DNA of 64,000 bases, taken from Trichostrongylus colubriformis (Eukaryota > Nematoda > Chromadorea > Rhabditida > Trichostrongylidae). The stretch covers positions 56,900,591 through 56,964,590 of the forward strand of contig OZ022258.1 in assembly GCA_963978905.1 (NCBI GenBank), in the 5' to 3' direction. The position numbers and the translations under genes are program-made. Each line of letters opens with the position of its first letter. Within the stretch, counting starts at the first letter, position 1. Shown piece after piece: positions 40,727 to 53,611 of the stretch. Below the pieces are notes generated by a model. The model had not been told where the DNA came from. It worked only from the letters and a program-made list of their open reading frames with translations, and did not search any database.

Positions 40727-41000
40727 CGTTTATGTGTGTTTTGTATTTGTGTGTGATGAAAGCGATCATCGATAGAGTTCATTCAGACTACCACGATAGT
40801 AGTTTCACCGGTGTCTGCTTTAATAGTTCGGCGTAGCGGGAGTGATTGTAATAGGGTTACTCAGATTTTCAAGGTGTTAATAGCGGGGATGAAGGATCCT
40901 AAGATGCTTGGTGTTTGAGGATCAATAGCGTCTCAAGTTGCACAATCAAGTGCATTTTTTTTGCCCCCCAACCCCAAAAAAAAACTTATGTTATTACAGA

Positions 41001-41098
41001 TTTAGGCTGAAATAGCAGTAAACACCGAGCAGTGACGGGTGCCCCCTTCCATCGTTGTTCTAGCATTGAAATACAAACCTCTGCTATTTCAGCCTAAA
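41001..41098. repeat. Inverted repeat, 98 bp
   Basis: Perfect 18-bp arms TTTAGGCTGAAATAGCAG and its complement separated by about 62 bp. Small MITE or stem-loop. Confidence 0.65.
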
Positions 41099-41640
41099 CT
41101 GAAACATAAAACTTGGAAACACCTGAGTTCTTTGAGGCTTTTCTGAAGCTGGTTCTCACTCTTTCCTAGGTAATTTTTTAGCAGTAATTGACTTTTCGTT
41201 TCTTCCGTCAATATATAGAATTGTCTTACTCACTAATGCGTAATTGGAAATACCTTCTTTCAGTGTACCTCTCTGTGTTCTTTCTGAGCGTTATGGTTTG
41301 GGAATGTGGTCTGTATATGGGCGGGCTGTGTGAGGTAGTCTGTGTTCTGGACACTACCACTCTTTGAGTGTTTACGAGTCGCGAAGCCGGGGGATTCGTG
41401 GTTGCTACGTAGGGTGCATCGACATGGGTTCCGGGATTGCTATTCTAGACCATTGCTCATTGAGAAGTAATTGGAGTTGGACGAATTTTTTTGACTAAGA
41501 ACCTCTCGTAGTTTGCATTTTGAACATGGATTTTTCACAAATTTGAAATTTGATGCCGTTCTACGCTCGGATCACAATCTCTCTGTACATTTATGCGTTG
41601 TGCTTCGATTGTCCAGAGCAACAGAAAGCGTGTGAGAAGC

Positions 41641-41646
41641 TTTATT
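41641..41646 (-). terminator. Polyadenylation signal of the lipase gene
   Basis: AATAAA on the minus strand about 50 bases past the TAG at 41697-41695. Confidence 0.75.
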
Positions 41647-41694
41647 GATGTTTGAGTTGGCGGCTATTCTTGTAACTAGTGTAAGTCATCTATT

Positions 41695-44600
41695 CTACGA
41701 TGGGCACCCTTGATGCGCCCACTGGCCGAGTTGCCGATTGTAGTACCAGTCGTGATCCGACCATGTTGCACTGATTACCGTATTACTACAATAGTCACCA
41801 TCGGATTCTTTACAGATTGTGTACGGTTGTCCAACGGCCATGTTGTTGTCGTACCTAAAGTAGTAGATCGCATCCTATCCGATGGCATTGAAAAGATTTC
41901 ATTTTCATATGCATGGCGCACTTCAGAAGCTTTGATCCGAAACTGTCCGGCCCCTTCTCTTCCTATCCTGGACATTTCTCTCGCGCGAGAAAGCCTGGCC
42001 TGCAGGAAATCAATTTTGAGGCTATCTTATAATTTTTGAAGAAGTAAGAGGGTTCAGGGTGGTAGGCAAATAGAGGTTTCAGTGGCGGTTGCTGTGTGTC
42101 GCGCCACGCGAATTGCGTTGACGTCTGCGCCAAGTGCCTTGCTGGTCTCGTTGTGTATTTGCCGCGCGTTATGAAGCCGGGGTGTAGGTTGGGACACACG
42201 AATCTAGGCCGTGACCCTGTAACAGCCTGTAGCCTTTGACCTAAGCCTTAAATAACTCAGACAATTTGTTCATGTAAATCGTGTCCTCCTTGCAAGTCTG
42301 TTCTGTTGTATAGTCAAATTGTCTGAATTATTCATGTCACAGGGCAAAGGCCACAGGCTGCCACAGGGTCACGGCCTAGATTCGTGTGTCCCAACCGTCA
42401 CCCATGAAGCCGCATACTCGCGCGACATGACCTAGTTGTGCTGTCCTGACTCACGCCAATGAGTTATTCACTGGTGTGGTTCGGAGCCAAATTCGAGCGC
42501 TTTGACAAGACAGCATGGTGAAGAAGAGGATCATTATTCGTTATTGTAAAATGTGGCTCTGAATTCAGTGCGATGTGGTGAGCTATGCGCGTGGAAATAT
42601 TAGATAAGATTTCGTTATGGGATCGAGGCGAAATTTTCTAATTGAGAGGCTCGTGGGTCTTATATTGTATCTAGAGCATAATATTTGCATAACTTGACAT
42701 AGGCTGATTTTTCGCGTTTCGTACGTGACTGGATTCTAAAATTGGAATGGCTCCGTGTCTAAGGTTTTGCCGTTTAAAGAATCTGGGAAAGTTACTTTTT
42801 GTGGTTGGGTATTTGGTTGGGGCATTTTTGGAAAAAGTCATGAGATCTGAAAGCTGTTGATATTACCTGAATATGAACCAGACTAATCACTAAGGCAAAT
42901 TAATAGGCAGAATGCTGAGTCGCTGCGGATGGCGAATGGCTTAGATTTATCATTTGGCCAACACATTTTCATTTTTCAAGTCTTTTTAAATCCAAGTATC
43001 AAGTGTGGAGGAAGTCAGCCGTTACCCTTACATTGAGAGTTTACAGTGTTTTAGCTTGTCATCGGTATAGCTCAGAAGGTAGGACCGTTCGCTAATTCGA
43101 CTTACCAAACTTCATATCGATGATGGAACACTTGGTCACGACCGAGCCTTGGCGCGATGTGTGGCACAGGATCGCGATGGTGAATGATGCGATATGTGTA
43201 CGGGAACTGCAAAATAGATCATTTCACCGAATATCCACCCCATCCACAGGTGGAGTGACGTACCGTAGCCTCATGCCATGCGGCGAAGTCATAGTCACCA
43301 GTTCGAGGTTGTCCATACGTGACCAGGCGTAGATTCTCCGGCGTCGTCATGTTCCACTTAACCAGATATGAGGCACAAACGGAGGCCATTGCCGCACCCA
43401 GTGAGTGACCAGTTACCTGAAGCGAGCTAGAGCTTGTTTCAGGTAATTTCTGGTCATTGGTTAGCTGAAAACAGTCGCCTTCTTGTTTGAGTCACTTAGG
43501 AGCACTGCTTTTCGGGATCCATGTGAGTAATAGCGCTTTTCTACAGAATTCTCATTTGCTTCTCCTAGTGATAAGTTCTATAGGCTCTTTGAGGGAAATG
43601 GGTCTTGCTGCTTTTCTTGAGAAGAAGTATGATAGTCTAAGATTGCTAAGAACCGCCACAAATTCGACCATGCAAATTGTTATATGTGCTTAAAGGCACC
43701 AGTAGAGGTGAGGGAAAACTGAGATCTGGGAGTAGATGTTTTCTGAAACGAACCATCTACTTCAGACGAAGTCACATATTATGAAAATCGCATTAAAAAA
43801 ACGTGGCTTGGGGTCTTATGACGACCCCACAGCACGGCATGTCGTTATGCGGTTATGCGCCCGGGAGAGTCGCAGAGGAGGGGCGGGACAACGGCCGGCT
43901 GGTTCAGACTCTGGCCTGTCTTCAGTCCACTCCGGCTAGAGACACAGAGGTCGAGAAAGAGAAAGGAGTTTTTCGGGTTCATATTTCTCGGTTTTTTTAG
44001 CCGTTTTATGTCGTTCTTTCTCTACTGTTGTATTGCTGAGCACCTCTACTTTCGTAATCCCCCAATTCGCCAAATTTACCCCTACCGGTGTCTTTAATAC
44101 ATTCAAATTGATAAGCTATTAAGGGTAATTGATTGCCAGGAATTCGTAGGTTCAGGTAGGTTGAAGGTCTAACTCTTACCATTAGCCTGGCAGTGACTGA
44201 AGGTTATCACGAACTCAACTTACATAGAACTTATAGTTTGGATATTGGAACTTGAGTGTGCGCACTTGTTGCTCAAGACCACCATTCCATAGGAAGAAAA
44301 ACCCATCGTGAAAATATTTGAAGATGTGACCGTTATCGAAGAATGGTACACGATGTCTGAAACAACGTTGTGGTTTGAACTTCAAAAAAAAATTTCTTTC
44401 TTTCGAATAACTCACTCAAAGAAGCTCAAAATCTCGTCATCCATTTGATAACTACCGTCGGTTCCTCGGAAAGCAATGATGATTGCTTGTTCCATGCGAT
44501 CCCAAGCGGTATAGCAGTGACAGTTGATATCTGGGTAGTGGGGTATAAGGAAAAAAGGAAGAAGCAATCGGCGTCGATCGGTCTTTTCTTAGTGTGCGCC

Positions 44601-47600
44601 GCGCATCCTATTTCCATTCAAAACTGTATGTTCTCAAATGTGATGGCCGACTTAGTAACTTGTGCAGGCCAGCCGATGTAAACCAGTGTTTTCATCCTTC
44701 CAAAGGAGTCTGAATTTCCCGTTTCCATTTTTTTCTGCTAAAATAGACCGATTATTGTTTTCGCACCAGGGTTGTATATGTTTTCGAAACAGATCACCGA
44801 GCTCTTCATGGTGGTGTTGGATGCTGATGGTTTCCTCGAACTCGTTTGTCAGTCATTTTTTCTCGCTTCGAAAAGTTTAAAAGAATTTTTCAGAAGTCTG
44901 ATAAGCTGGCGACGAAAGTCTTTCACAATCACCCCTCTTCTTGAGCTCTGTCCATATCGCTGGGAATTCTATTGGGCTATTTTTTGAATGTGAGGCACAG
45001 CTACGGGGACACTTTGAGAAGATATGGTGTCCATCGACTCAATTCTCTCAAAGGGCAATTTCATATCTCCCCGACAATGGTGCCAACATTATCAAATAAA
45101 AAAGGTAAAAAATGTTCACTCTGGTATCAAAGCGGAAAAGAAAGCGCGCCGTATAGACTAGGATTATTTCGGAGTTTTCATTTCATTATGCGATGTCATT
45201 GGATAAAAAAGTAAAAGTTGAAATTTTTCATTGCTTAATCGCTATACCTCACCAGGCATTTCTGTTGCACATTTCACGTCCACAGTCTTGTAAAAGGATA
45301 CGTAAGGAAGTTGCGATCTGAAATCTATTAGCATTAGAAGATCTGGATGAATTTTGAAATGTGGAGCTGTAGGTCAGCATTAATTAGTGGAATTCTATAA
45401 ACTTGCTTCAAACATTTTTCCGGATTCGAGGGGAAAACACCAGCCACGAGAGGAGTGATGTAATTGCGAACGAAGCTCTCATTGTAGGCATAGGCTGGGT
45501 CAGGTAGTCGTGGACAGTTCAATGACAACTGCAAATCAAGTATCCTACTTTATATAATCGGCTAAGTGTGTCTGTTGGTGTGGGTGTGGGTGTGTTTGTG
45601 TGTGTGTGTCTGTTTGACCGGAAATTCATATCTCGCGTCGCACTAAAGATGGGACCCTGGAATTTAGATGTGATATAGGGGGTGGTAAGAGGATCCCAGC
45701 AGTGGTGGACCGAAAGTGATAGCTGCTGATAAGGGCTGATAAGGAGCCACGAAAAGCCAATGTCACCAAATCCGTTTCGCCTTTCGGGTCGATCCTAGAC
45801 TGCCGAAACTCATAGGTTTTTCGAGGGGTGGGACGGGCACATCAATGGTGGGTGATCCAAATTGATAACTGTTGATAAGATTCGATAAGGAGCCTCGAAA
45901 GGCGAATGTATCCTAATTCGTATCACATTTCGAGTCGATCATAGACTACTGAAACTCATGAGTGTTTCGAGGGGAGGAACGGGCACATCAATGGTGGGTG
46001 ATCCAAACTGATAACGGTTGATAAGATTCGTAAAGGAGCCGCGAAAGGCGAATGTCGCCATATTCTTTTCACCTTTAGGGTTGATTCTGGAGCGTCCGAC
46101 ACTCACAGGTGTTTTGAGTGGTGGGATGGGCACATCAATGGTGGGTGATCCAAACTGATAACGGTTGATAAGGTTATAAGGAATGTCGGAAGGCTAATGT
46201 CGCCAAATCCGTTTGGCTCTTCTGGCTACCAGTAGAATGTTCACACTCGTAGGTATTACAGGACACGGGAACTTTAATGGTGACTTTTCGAAACTGATAA
46301 CGGCTTACAGGAGCTCATGAGCGCCATTAGAAAATGGGAAAGGGATAAAATCCGTTACACCACTTGCTTTTACAATACGACTGCTGTAGTAAATACGTCT
46401 GATGCTCAGTACCATTGTGTGAACATATTTTGTTCATGTTCTGATATATGCTGCCGATGTATCGACCGCTTAATTTCCTAGCGATCCAAATAATGGTGCA
46501 TGTCATTTGATACTGCGATCTACAGGGATGATCAAGACACGATCTAGATTTGTGGTAGCGAAGCAAGCGATACATACTCTCATGCGGTGCGAGCAACAAT
46601 ACTGGGTATCGACCGCTAGACTATGTAAAATTCAAATAGTGATGCATGTTTACAAAGACAATAAGTATCGATAACAGGCATACGGATCTACCACCGATAT
46701 GTAGGAAATAGATGCTCAGCAAATGGACAAATTGATAACTCCCAATAGTGACCACTTCAGTAGAAGGGCTAATTGATTGGTGGATTAACCCATGTCATTC
46801 CTGAACATTGATCATCGATATCATTGTAACAAAAGGTATCGACCACTAAGTCATCCGGCCTTTGAAGAATGGTGACCTTTCTCAGCGGTGATATCTTCGA
46901 TATCGGTTTATACCTATCACGTATATGTAGAAAGTAGATGCTTAGCAAAAAGTCAACATAGAGCAATTCCCTTCTATTGAGTTAAATAAATAATGAGTAA
47001 TTCGCACAGTACTGTGCGATAGCCCAACTGCTAAGAAAATAAGAGGTAATAGCACCTCTTCACTCTTATCGAGCATTGATCTCATTGCTGAAGCGCTTTT
47101 CTCAATGCTGACAGCACTTTTCCTTATCAATCCAAGCTAGTTTGGGGTTTCATACATCATTTCCAAGGAATCGAGTAAGATGAATGGGAGTCGATGTCTT
47201 CAGTGACATTCTTGTATCAGTTAGTGCGGGAATCTGGCAAGCTGCGGCTTTATGGAATCCCCAAAGCAAAAATTGTCCTTTTTGTGTACCCAATGTAGCA
47301 AGCTGCTCTATGAACTAACACATTATTCACATGCCGTCGCAATCTATTGTTTGAATCCGCTCCGCAACGAACATCGCCAACATACTCTGTTTATTTTATA
47401 CTCTTTGGGAAATCTTGGAGCTGTGGGATCTGATATGAGGGCTCATGCGTCGTCTAAAGGCAGTGGATGCGCTAATTTGGGCGATTGCTGAAGGTAATAG
47501 TGGAGTTGCTAGTAGTCAGATGAGAAAAGGCGAATTAAGTAGCCAAAAGTCGAGAAAATGGAGCGCTTTCCTCACTCGGTATTAGTGGATGCGGACGTGT

Positions 47601-47993
47601 TCTCCCGCGCGCCGTATCGCAGGCATATTGATCAGAGCCCACGCAGTTCTGTTATATGTGGCTATCTACGCAGCATTCTCTTTGCAACCTCGTCAAAGCG
47701 TGGTTGATCGGGGAGGAACCCTCCGAGTTTTGTTAAATCGGAGCATTTCACTGCAAAGATGTTCTTGAAACTCACTGTTACAGCTTTTTCACAAGAGGTT
47801 GTTGCACTTCCGCAGGTGCTTGTTTCAAGACACCACCTGGAATTCAGTATAGTGATATTTATACATTTTGCTTGGGTAATGAAGAAGTTAGTTATTACTT
47901 TTGGTTTTGTTGAACGCACTGCAGACACTTCTGCAGATCATCAGCGAACACGTAGCTCACGAAGGTGACTACGAGCAGTGCGTTCGCCCACAT
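41695..47993 (-). CDS. Secreted class 3 lipase with Cys-rich N-terminal module
   Basis: Complete, nine exons (minus): 47993-47899, 47836-47776, 45528-45407, 45317-45253, 44530-44416, 44356-44224, 43416-43264, 43206-43106, 41854-41695; 334 residues. Signal peptide MWANALLVVTFVSYVFA; a short Cys module (C23, C26, C34, C40, C47), then an alpha/beta-hydrolase of the fungal-type lipase_3 family, expanded in nematodes. Visible: YNESFVRNYITPLVAGVF, AFRGTDG (oxyanion region, 134-140), nucleophile elbow GHSLG with Ser202, LVTYGQPRTGD, HHRDPVPH with the likely Asp260, and SDHDWYY with the likely His316. Predicted reaction: extracellular hydrolysis of acylglycerol-type esters. The intron between 45407 and 45317 needs a GC donor (TTGAA|GCAAGT); the usual GT four bases on breaks the frame. 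Intron 2 (2.25 kb) holds the minisatellite and intron 8 (1.25 kb) a MITE. Paralogues are many in nematodes, so no symbol is given. Confidence 0.95.
42187..42396. mobile_element. 210-bp MITE in lipase intron 8
   Basis: Inverted termini of about 34 bp: GGTTGGGACACACGAATCTA, then GGCCGTGACCCTGT; both are repeated as complements at the right end, with CAGCCTGTAGCCTTTG / CAAAGGCCACAGGCTG further in. Confidence 0.85.
45690..46300. repeat. ~145-bp minisatellite in lipase intron 2
   Basis: Four to five degenerate tandem units. The phrase ATCAATGGTGGGTGATCC recurs at about 45844, 45988 and 46135 (period 144-147), with GATAACGGTTGATAAG and CGAAAGGCGAATGTCGCC at fixed offsets. Confidence 0.85.
46450..46960. 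repeat. Degenerate spaced repeats with GTATCGACCGCT
   Basis: GTATCGACCGCT or a near match recurs at about 46456, 46607 and 46836, and TAGAAA(A/G)TAGATGCT(C/T)AGCAAA recurs at about 46705 and 46929. Part of the same intron; weakly periodic. Confidence 0.5.
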
Positions 47994-48280
47994 TCTGTTG
48001 ACTGCTTGTTTACCCCTTTAAGCTGATATTTCATTCAAAGAATCACACGACGCATCGGAGGAGATAAGGACAGAAGTAGCGGACGACATTTCTAGTATTT
48101 ACAAGAACTGTGGAACACCAGTCGGGATTGTAGGAAGGGAGTCGTCACAAACCACCTAACAGTATGCTGCATTTTTATCACTTTGATAAGTGAGAGAAAC
48201 TTGTACCGCGTGGTGTGGTTCGTGGTTCCATGTCATCATGTCCTAGTCATTTTTGAAGGAATCGTCCACAAAAAAATTAG

Positions 48281-48580
48281 TCCTTCAAGTAAAGGTCCCG
48301 TCTCGTCCGCCGCGGTTGGGAACGGAAAGTGGAACTGTTTACGTAACTTTCTGATCTTAAGGCGTCTCCGACCACTGCGGGTGACGGGGTGGAAACTTGT
48401 TCGGAGGCCCGCCCACCCGGCCGAGACTTTGGGGGCTGTATCTCAGCCGGATTCAAATTTTTTCGGGTGAAACTTTGATTGCGGTTCACATTAGCTAAAT
48501 ACAACATAAATATACGGTTAACAGAAAAATTTATTTTGTCGTGGACCATTCCTTTAAAATGCTGACGTGTTGAACCAGTT
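48281..48580. repeat. Dispersed repeat, copy 2
   Basis: Direct-orientation relative of 467-770: TCAAGTAAAGG, TCGTCCGCCGCGGTTGGGAA, GGCGTCTCCGACCACTGCGG, CCGGCCGAGACTTT. Confidence 0.7.
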
Positions 48581-49710
48581 TGGAAAACATCGCCGGTGAC
48601 ATACAATCTCCAGCGCTCGGATTGTGTGGGTAATCGATGCAAGGTCAGCGAATACATTCGCTTAGCATTTCTGGCGGTTGTAAGAGGTTCTGAAGGTTTT
48701 TCAATGTGGTAGTCGAGCTTTATTTTTCTGCTAAAGGTTTGAAAAAAAAACTACTGTGGAACTTTCACCTGCAGGACTGAAGGGCTGCAGTGTTTGACGA
48801 CCAAGGTGTTTGGGCGAGAATAAGATAAGATGCTCTCAGGGTGACGATAGTTGTTAGACATTTGAATCGGTTTGCGTGAGTATGATAGTGTAGCATGCGA
48901 TTCATTGCGCACAGTCACGTATTGGTCCAAAAGCTTTATATGCCACGAGCTGATTTTTTCTGGGGACGTGGATAACTTCACGAGTATTCGGGCATAGGGA
49001 ACTTAGGGGAATGCAAAAATTCATCTTCCGCTGTGGTGTGAAGGTTTTAGCAAAGTGTTTCGAAAGTTTGTTTATTTGTGGCGTTCTCTATCGGTTCGTA
49101 TTCCATTTTTACACCGCCAATCACAAAAAGCCATGACTGTGGGGGTATAGTTTCGCCAGCCTCATTCAATTCTGCTTTTTCTGCCCCGCGTGTTGGATTA
49201 TTCGAATATGGGCACTACTCCTCCACAATCACTCTACCCCATACGTGAGAATAATTCTCACTAAAACTTAGCCTATAGGGATTGTTCGGGATGTTGACCA
49301 CAAATATAATATTAATTTTTAGCGCATACGCCGTCTGGGTCAAGATGGCGTCAGACTTCTTCATTTGTGCTGTACGGGTGAACAGATAATGTTGGTACTG
49401 CAATGCTTGATTACTACAAAAGAGGGAAGAACTATTACAGGAAAGTCGATTAGTGTAACTAGAAAAAATGCAAGCAAAAAGAACGGGTGCTCCCAAGCTG
49501 CTTTGATTACGGGAGTGGTAGCAGCCTTTATCAGAACAATGCTGATAAAGCTGGAGCATCGTGATGTAAGCAGAGGCAAAACAGATTATCACCTTTCCGT
49601 AAGTCAAAGATCGATCCACCGTTTTACGACCACATGTTCCAATTTCCTTGATGAAGCTGTTCTTCTCTGATCTTCGGATAATTGTCACGTATTTTGTCTG
49701 GTGACCTTCT

Positions 49711-50629
49711 ACAGGGTGTCCCAGAAGTATGGGCGCCTAAGTTCATGTTTCTTTGTATTCCTCCGTACAAATTGGGTCAGTGTTTTTTCTATTATTTGCT
49801 GCTGAGTGGTGCTCAACATCTTCTACCAGAAAGCGTACTTGTCGAGGGGAAGCTATGATATTTTTGAGATTGCAAAAATTTTTCAAATGGACTTCGTGGT
49901 CACTTGCTTCAACGGTGACACGCACCCCGCCCTAGTGTTGTTCAAACTAGGAAATCTCCACGGCCTGAGCAGTCAAAGGCAGCCCATTGTGGCCAACAAG
50001 GATTGGTAGAGTATATCATGCCGATAGGACCTTCGGATACCTGTAAGCGGGTCCTAGCAATGATTTGGGGTTCAATGATGACACGCTCATGGTTTCCGTC
50101 TCATGGCGCAAAGCTTGCGGGAATGTGAACATGAAGAACACGCTGTTAGGCATAATGAAGCACTGGCCTCACTAATCCTTCGAAACAAATCTGGTGAGTT
50201 TAGCGGCAAGGCGCTTTGATTTATAGAATCAAAATGATTCAAAAGCGCTGCCGACCCGATCTGTTCGAATTTATCACTTTTCAAGTGTCCGTGAAACCTC
50301 CAAAACTTGATTCCATTGATCTCCTGCCGGGTCCTCAATTGAAAGGAAGGTCTTACGAGTCAGCCACCCTAATATGGAGTCACGTAAGGTAGCCCGGGGG
50401 AAAGGTTTGGGAAGGAATGTATGGAAAAACTTACGTGTCAAAGGCGATTGAGTGATGAAGAGACTTTGAGCTAGTTTCCCTGTTGGAGCAGGGCAATCTA
50501 TGATATGACTGCTGTGCCTTGTTACACAAGTTATGACTACAGTCGTGAATGGGATGATTTTTCATTTACTCTATTGACGCCAACAAAATATTGCAATACA
50601 TTGTCGCCCATAATTTTGGCACACCCTGT
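49711..50629. mobile_element. ~920-bp element with ACAGGGTGTCCCAGAAG-type ends
   Basis: Left end ACAGGGTGTCCCAGAAGTAT (then GGGCG); the right end read on the other strand is ACAGGGTGTGCCAAAATTAT (then GGGCG), so the termini are inverted repeats with a few mismatches. The interior has broken open frames on both strands and no intact transposase. GGGTGTCCC-type ends occur in several Tc1/mariner-related groups, so the class is tentative. Confidence 0.65.
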
Positions 50630-51189
50630 GCACTTCTTGAAAATTAAATCAGCTTTCATTATCAGTAGCTTATTTTTCTCTGTCGACTGTTGACATTGCA
50701 GTGCTTGGGCATTCATTGGAACCAAACCCCATTTTGCTTCATGGTGTCGTTCTTGTCCGTAGCCTCGGTTGGTTGCTGTGCCACAATGTGTGAGAATGAT
50801 TTACTCCCTTTTTCACTTCTTTATCCTATTCTGTTTCTATAGTAGGCAGTTGACTGAAGGATTCATGTGTTTCTATTATAGTGTGTCTTCATGTCGATCT
50901 GTCGAATTTCAGCTCTGAAGAGTATGAAGGCGGCTTCGGCCTTCTTCTTCCGCTATTCTTGCGATTATTGATGCTATATATTACCGCATCGTCATCATAT
51001 TTAATTGCACTCATATCTGGCGTTTGCGGTTTTGTGCTACCACAATGGACATTTCTATTATTTTGACGAATCTCGACAACATCATTGTCATCAAGTGATA
51101 ATTGCCTCGCTATGTGGATACTCTTCTATATTTTGCTCGCACAACCGTCTATTTATATGTAGTCGGTGCCACGCGGATTGCCAAGAGTG

Positions 51190-51660
51190 AAGAGGTCCTC
51201 AAACTTGGGTAATTAAACATTTATCCTAATAAGCGAAATCGATTACCAATTATAAGCGATACATAAACATTATTGATCATGAACATTTCCAATATTGAGA
51301 AATATTTTCGTTAAAGAGCGATTAAGTTGAGTAAATGATGAGATTATCAGGAAGTACAATGATATCATAAGTGATGTTCAATGAATATTGGTTATAGTAT
51401 CCAAATGGAATTGTAATCAAAGATATGAGAGGCTGGTAAATGAACATAGATCATTATAGGCAATAACTCAAAAGGCAAAGATTTAGGAGTGTATAAGCCA
51501 TTGAAATCGAAGTGATAATGACGCTAAAGTAATAAGTCATAAACATCGATACAGTAAGCTGATGACTGAATGGATGGTTGGAGGCTATATTCAGGAATAC
51601 AAGAATTAATACGCTGATCCAAGAAACAAGTGAGAATTAGAATAGTAATTCGTACTATTA
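51190..51660. repeat. AT-rich degenerate repeat tract
   Basis: Repeated short phrases such as AAGCGATACATAAACATTATTG, ATTGATCATGAACAT and AGAAATATT recur in variant form over about 470 bp without a fixed period. No gene. Confidence 0.35.
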
Positions 51661-51799
51661 TTATATTAAGCTAATGAATAAGCGGTGAATTGATGGGAGC
51701 TAATAGCCAAGAATGTAAGAGATGATGAGTTGAAATAAAAGCGAGTGCTGGCGATGGGGCTTGTAAGCCGAATACAGGCGTCCTGTAGGCGTTCACTCC

Positions 51800-52330
51800 T
51801 TAACCCATAACGGACGGTGCGCCACATGGTCACGCAACCCATAACGGACGGCGGCGTTTTTGCGCCGCTTTTTATCAAATCTTTCATCAATTTTTATCAA
51901 TTGAGTCATTTTTGTAACCTTTTTGTGCAGTTGCTACTGATAAAAGGATCATCGCTGTGTAGTAGTATCGCCTCATGCTGTTATACGCGGTACTTCTCTC
52001 TACCTATTACTGCAAAAAAAAATTATGCATTTCGAGTAGTAAGATGAGCACGAGGTTTTTCAGATGGGAAACGGAGCCGATGGATTCTAATGGATTGTTG
52101 ATTGTAACTAAAAACAATTGTTGTAATTTGTTTGTACAACTAGAAAGGATTGCATTTGAAGTTATTCGCATAATGTTTGTTGAAGATGTGCGTTGCACCG
52201 GTCCTGGAAATGTATGTTATTCTCCAATACTTGTAGTGTATGCGTGTATAATTGGTTACTAGAAAACTAGAAGAAAAATAATTTTAAATGTCGAGAGTAA
52301 CCATGTGGCGCACCGTCCGTTATGGGTTAA
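51800..52330. mobile_element. piggyBac-like MITE bounded by TTAA
   Basis: Begins TTAACCCATAACGGACGG and ends with its exact complement CCGTCCGTTATGGGTTAA; the inverted repeat extends about 31 bp through TGCGCCACATGGT. TTAA target sites with CCC...GGG ends are typical of piggyBac transposons. A second partial copy of ACCCATAACGGACGG lies just inside the left end (51838). No transposase is encoded in the 531 bp. Confidence 0.85.
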
Positions 52331-52826
52331 AAGCGTCTGGACATCTGGCGCAGCTGCGCTGGAGTCAAGCTACTTTTTCGCGCAACCCCACGATGTTTTG
52401 TCCTGTAATCTGCCATCGATTGCCTGTAATCGAAGTTACACTTCTTGTACCGTTCTGCTCACAAAGATTACATAAATTGATTATAAAGCAAATGGTGAGT
52501 ATGAACTGTATAATTGTAACCTCTGCATTCAGTAAAGACGACTTTTGTCGTCACGCTAATTGATTTATATTTAGGTAACGCATGCATTTCGTTGAAAATA
52601 TTGCGATCCACGAGCACTGCCACCCTTTCCGATCTGCTCAGGTCTTCACAGCTATTCATAGTGAGTTCCTCCCTTGACACAAGACTATTGCAAATATCTT
52701 GTATTTAGCATTTTTAGCACAACAGTGACCTGGCAGAGTTTGGTTTTCTTTATAATTTATTCATTTTGTTTGAAGTTATGTCCGGTCGTCAATAATTAGT
52801 CGTCAGACAGTGCTCATCATGTCCTT

Positions 52827-52985
52827 TACAGTCCATTTCCCAAAGCCTGGCAGGGCGAGGCCTACGGACTAGGATGAAAGTCTATCGATCTCTCTCACCC
52901 CGCCACACACTCTCGCTCTCGCCACCTACTCTCTCACCCAAGTCCGTAGGGCCACGCCCTGCCAGGGGTCGGGATATGGACTGTA
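52827..52985. mobile_element. MITE, TACAGTCCAT...CTGGCAGGGCG termini
   Basis: Left TACAGTCCATTTCCCAAAGC and right end complementary; both arms continue through CTGGCAGGGCG and TACGGACT. Same family as 39583-39747. Confidence 0.8.
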
Positions 52986-53611
52986 TGATAGCTGTCACTT
53001 GTTATACAGCAAAACATTTGCTACCAATATCATCGGTTCCATGGTTGCCAGGCTATCCTGGTGGTCGATAGGCTTGATAGGGAGCTCGACAACAACATCC
53101 CTAATCTCAAAAATTAGTGATGTTAGGTATTGTATAGAGTTGGCGATTTGCGCGATTTAGACGATCAGGCGTTCCAGGCGGAGAGGATAAGGTACGTATT
53201 GATTAGGTGAATGATACGCCTGAATCGCGTGTATCGCGCGATTACCTGAAACGCTAACTTCGAGCACCGCCTCAGGTTCCACTGCTGTCCGCTCGGAAAC
53301 CCGTGGACGTACATTGTCGATTTCTATTGTAATCTCCTGAAGTTGCCTGATGATTTGCTACTTATTGGCATCAGCTATGTAGCAGCCAAGATCTGCGTTT
53401 TCAGAGAAATTGTGTAGAGCTCTGATAATGCCTCCGACACTTAGAAGGCTAAATAGTTCAACGTTCAACACTCTTGATTGCAACGATATCGAAACATGGT
53501 GAAGTGTAGCATTATCTTAACACCTGCGTTCAGCTTATTTGAACGACCGCTGGGACCGCCACGTATCTCGTTCCTTCACATTCCCACGCAGACGTGCCAC
53601 GTGCTGCGTAA

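Noticed and set aside
43060..43110. tRNA-like GTATAGCTCAGAAGGTAGG near the lipase exon 8 donor
   Set aside because: No B-box at the right distance; the sequence overlaps a firmly supported coding exon.
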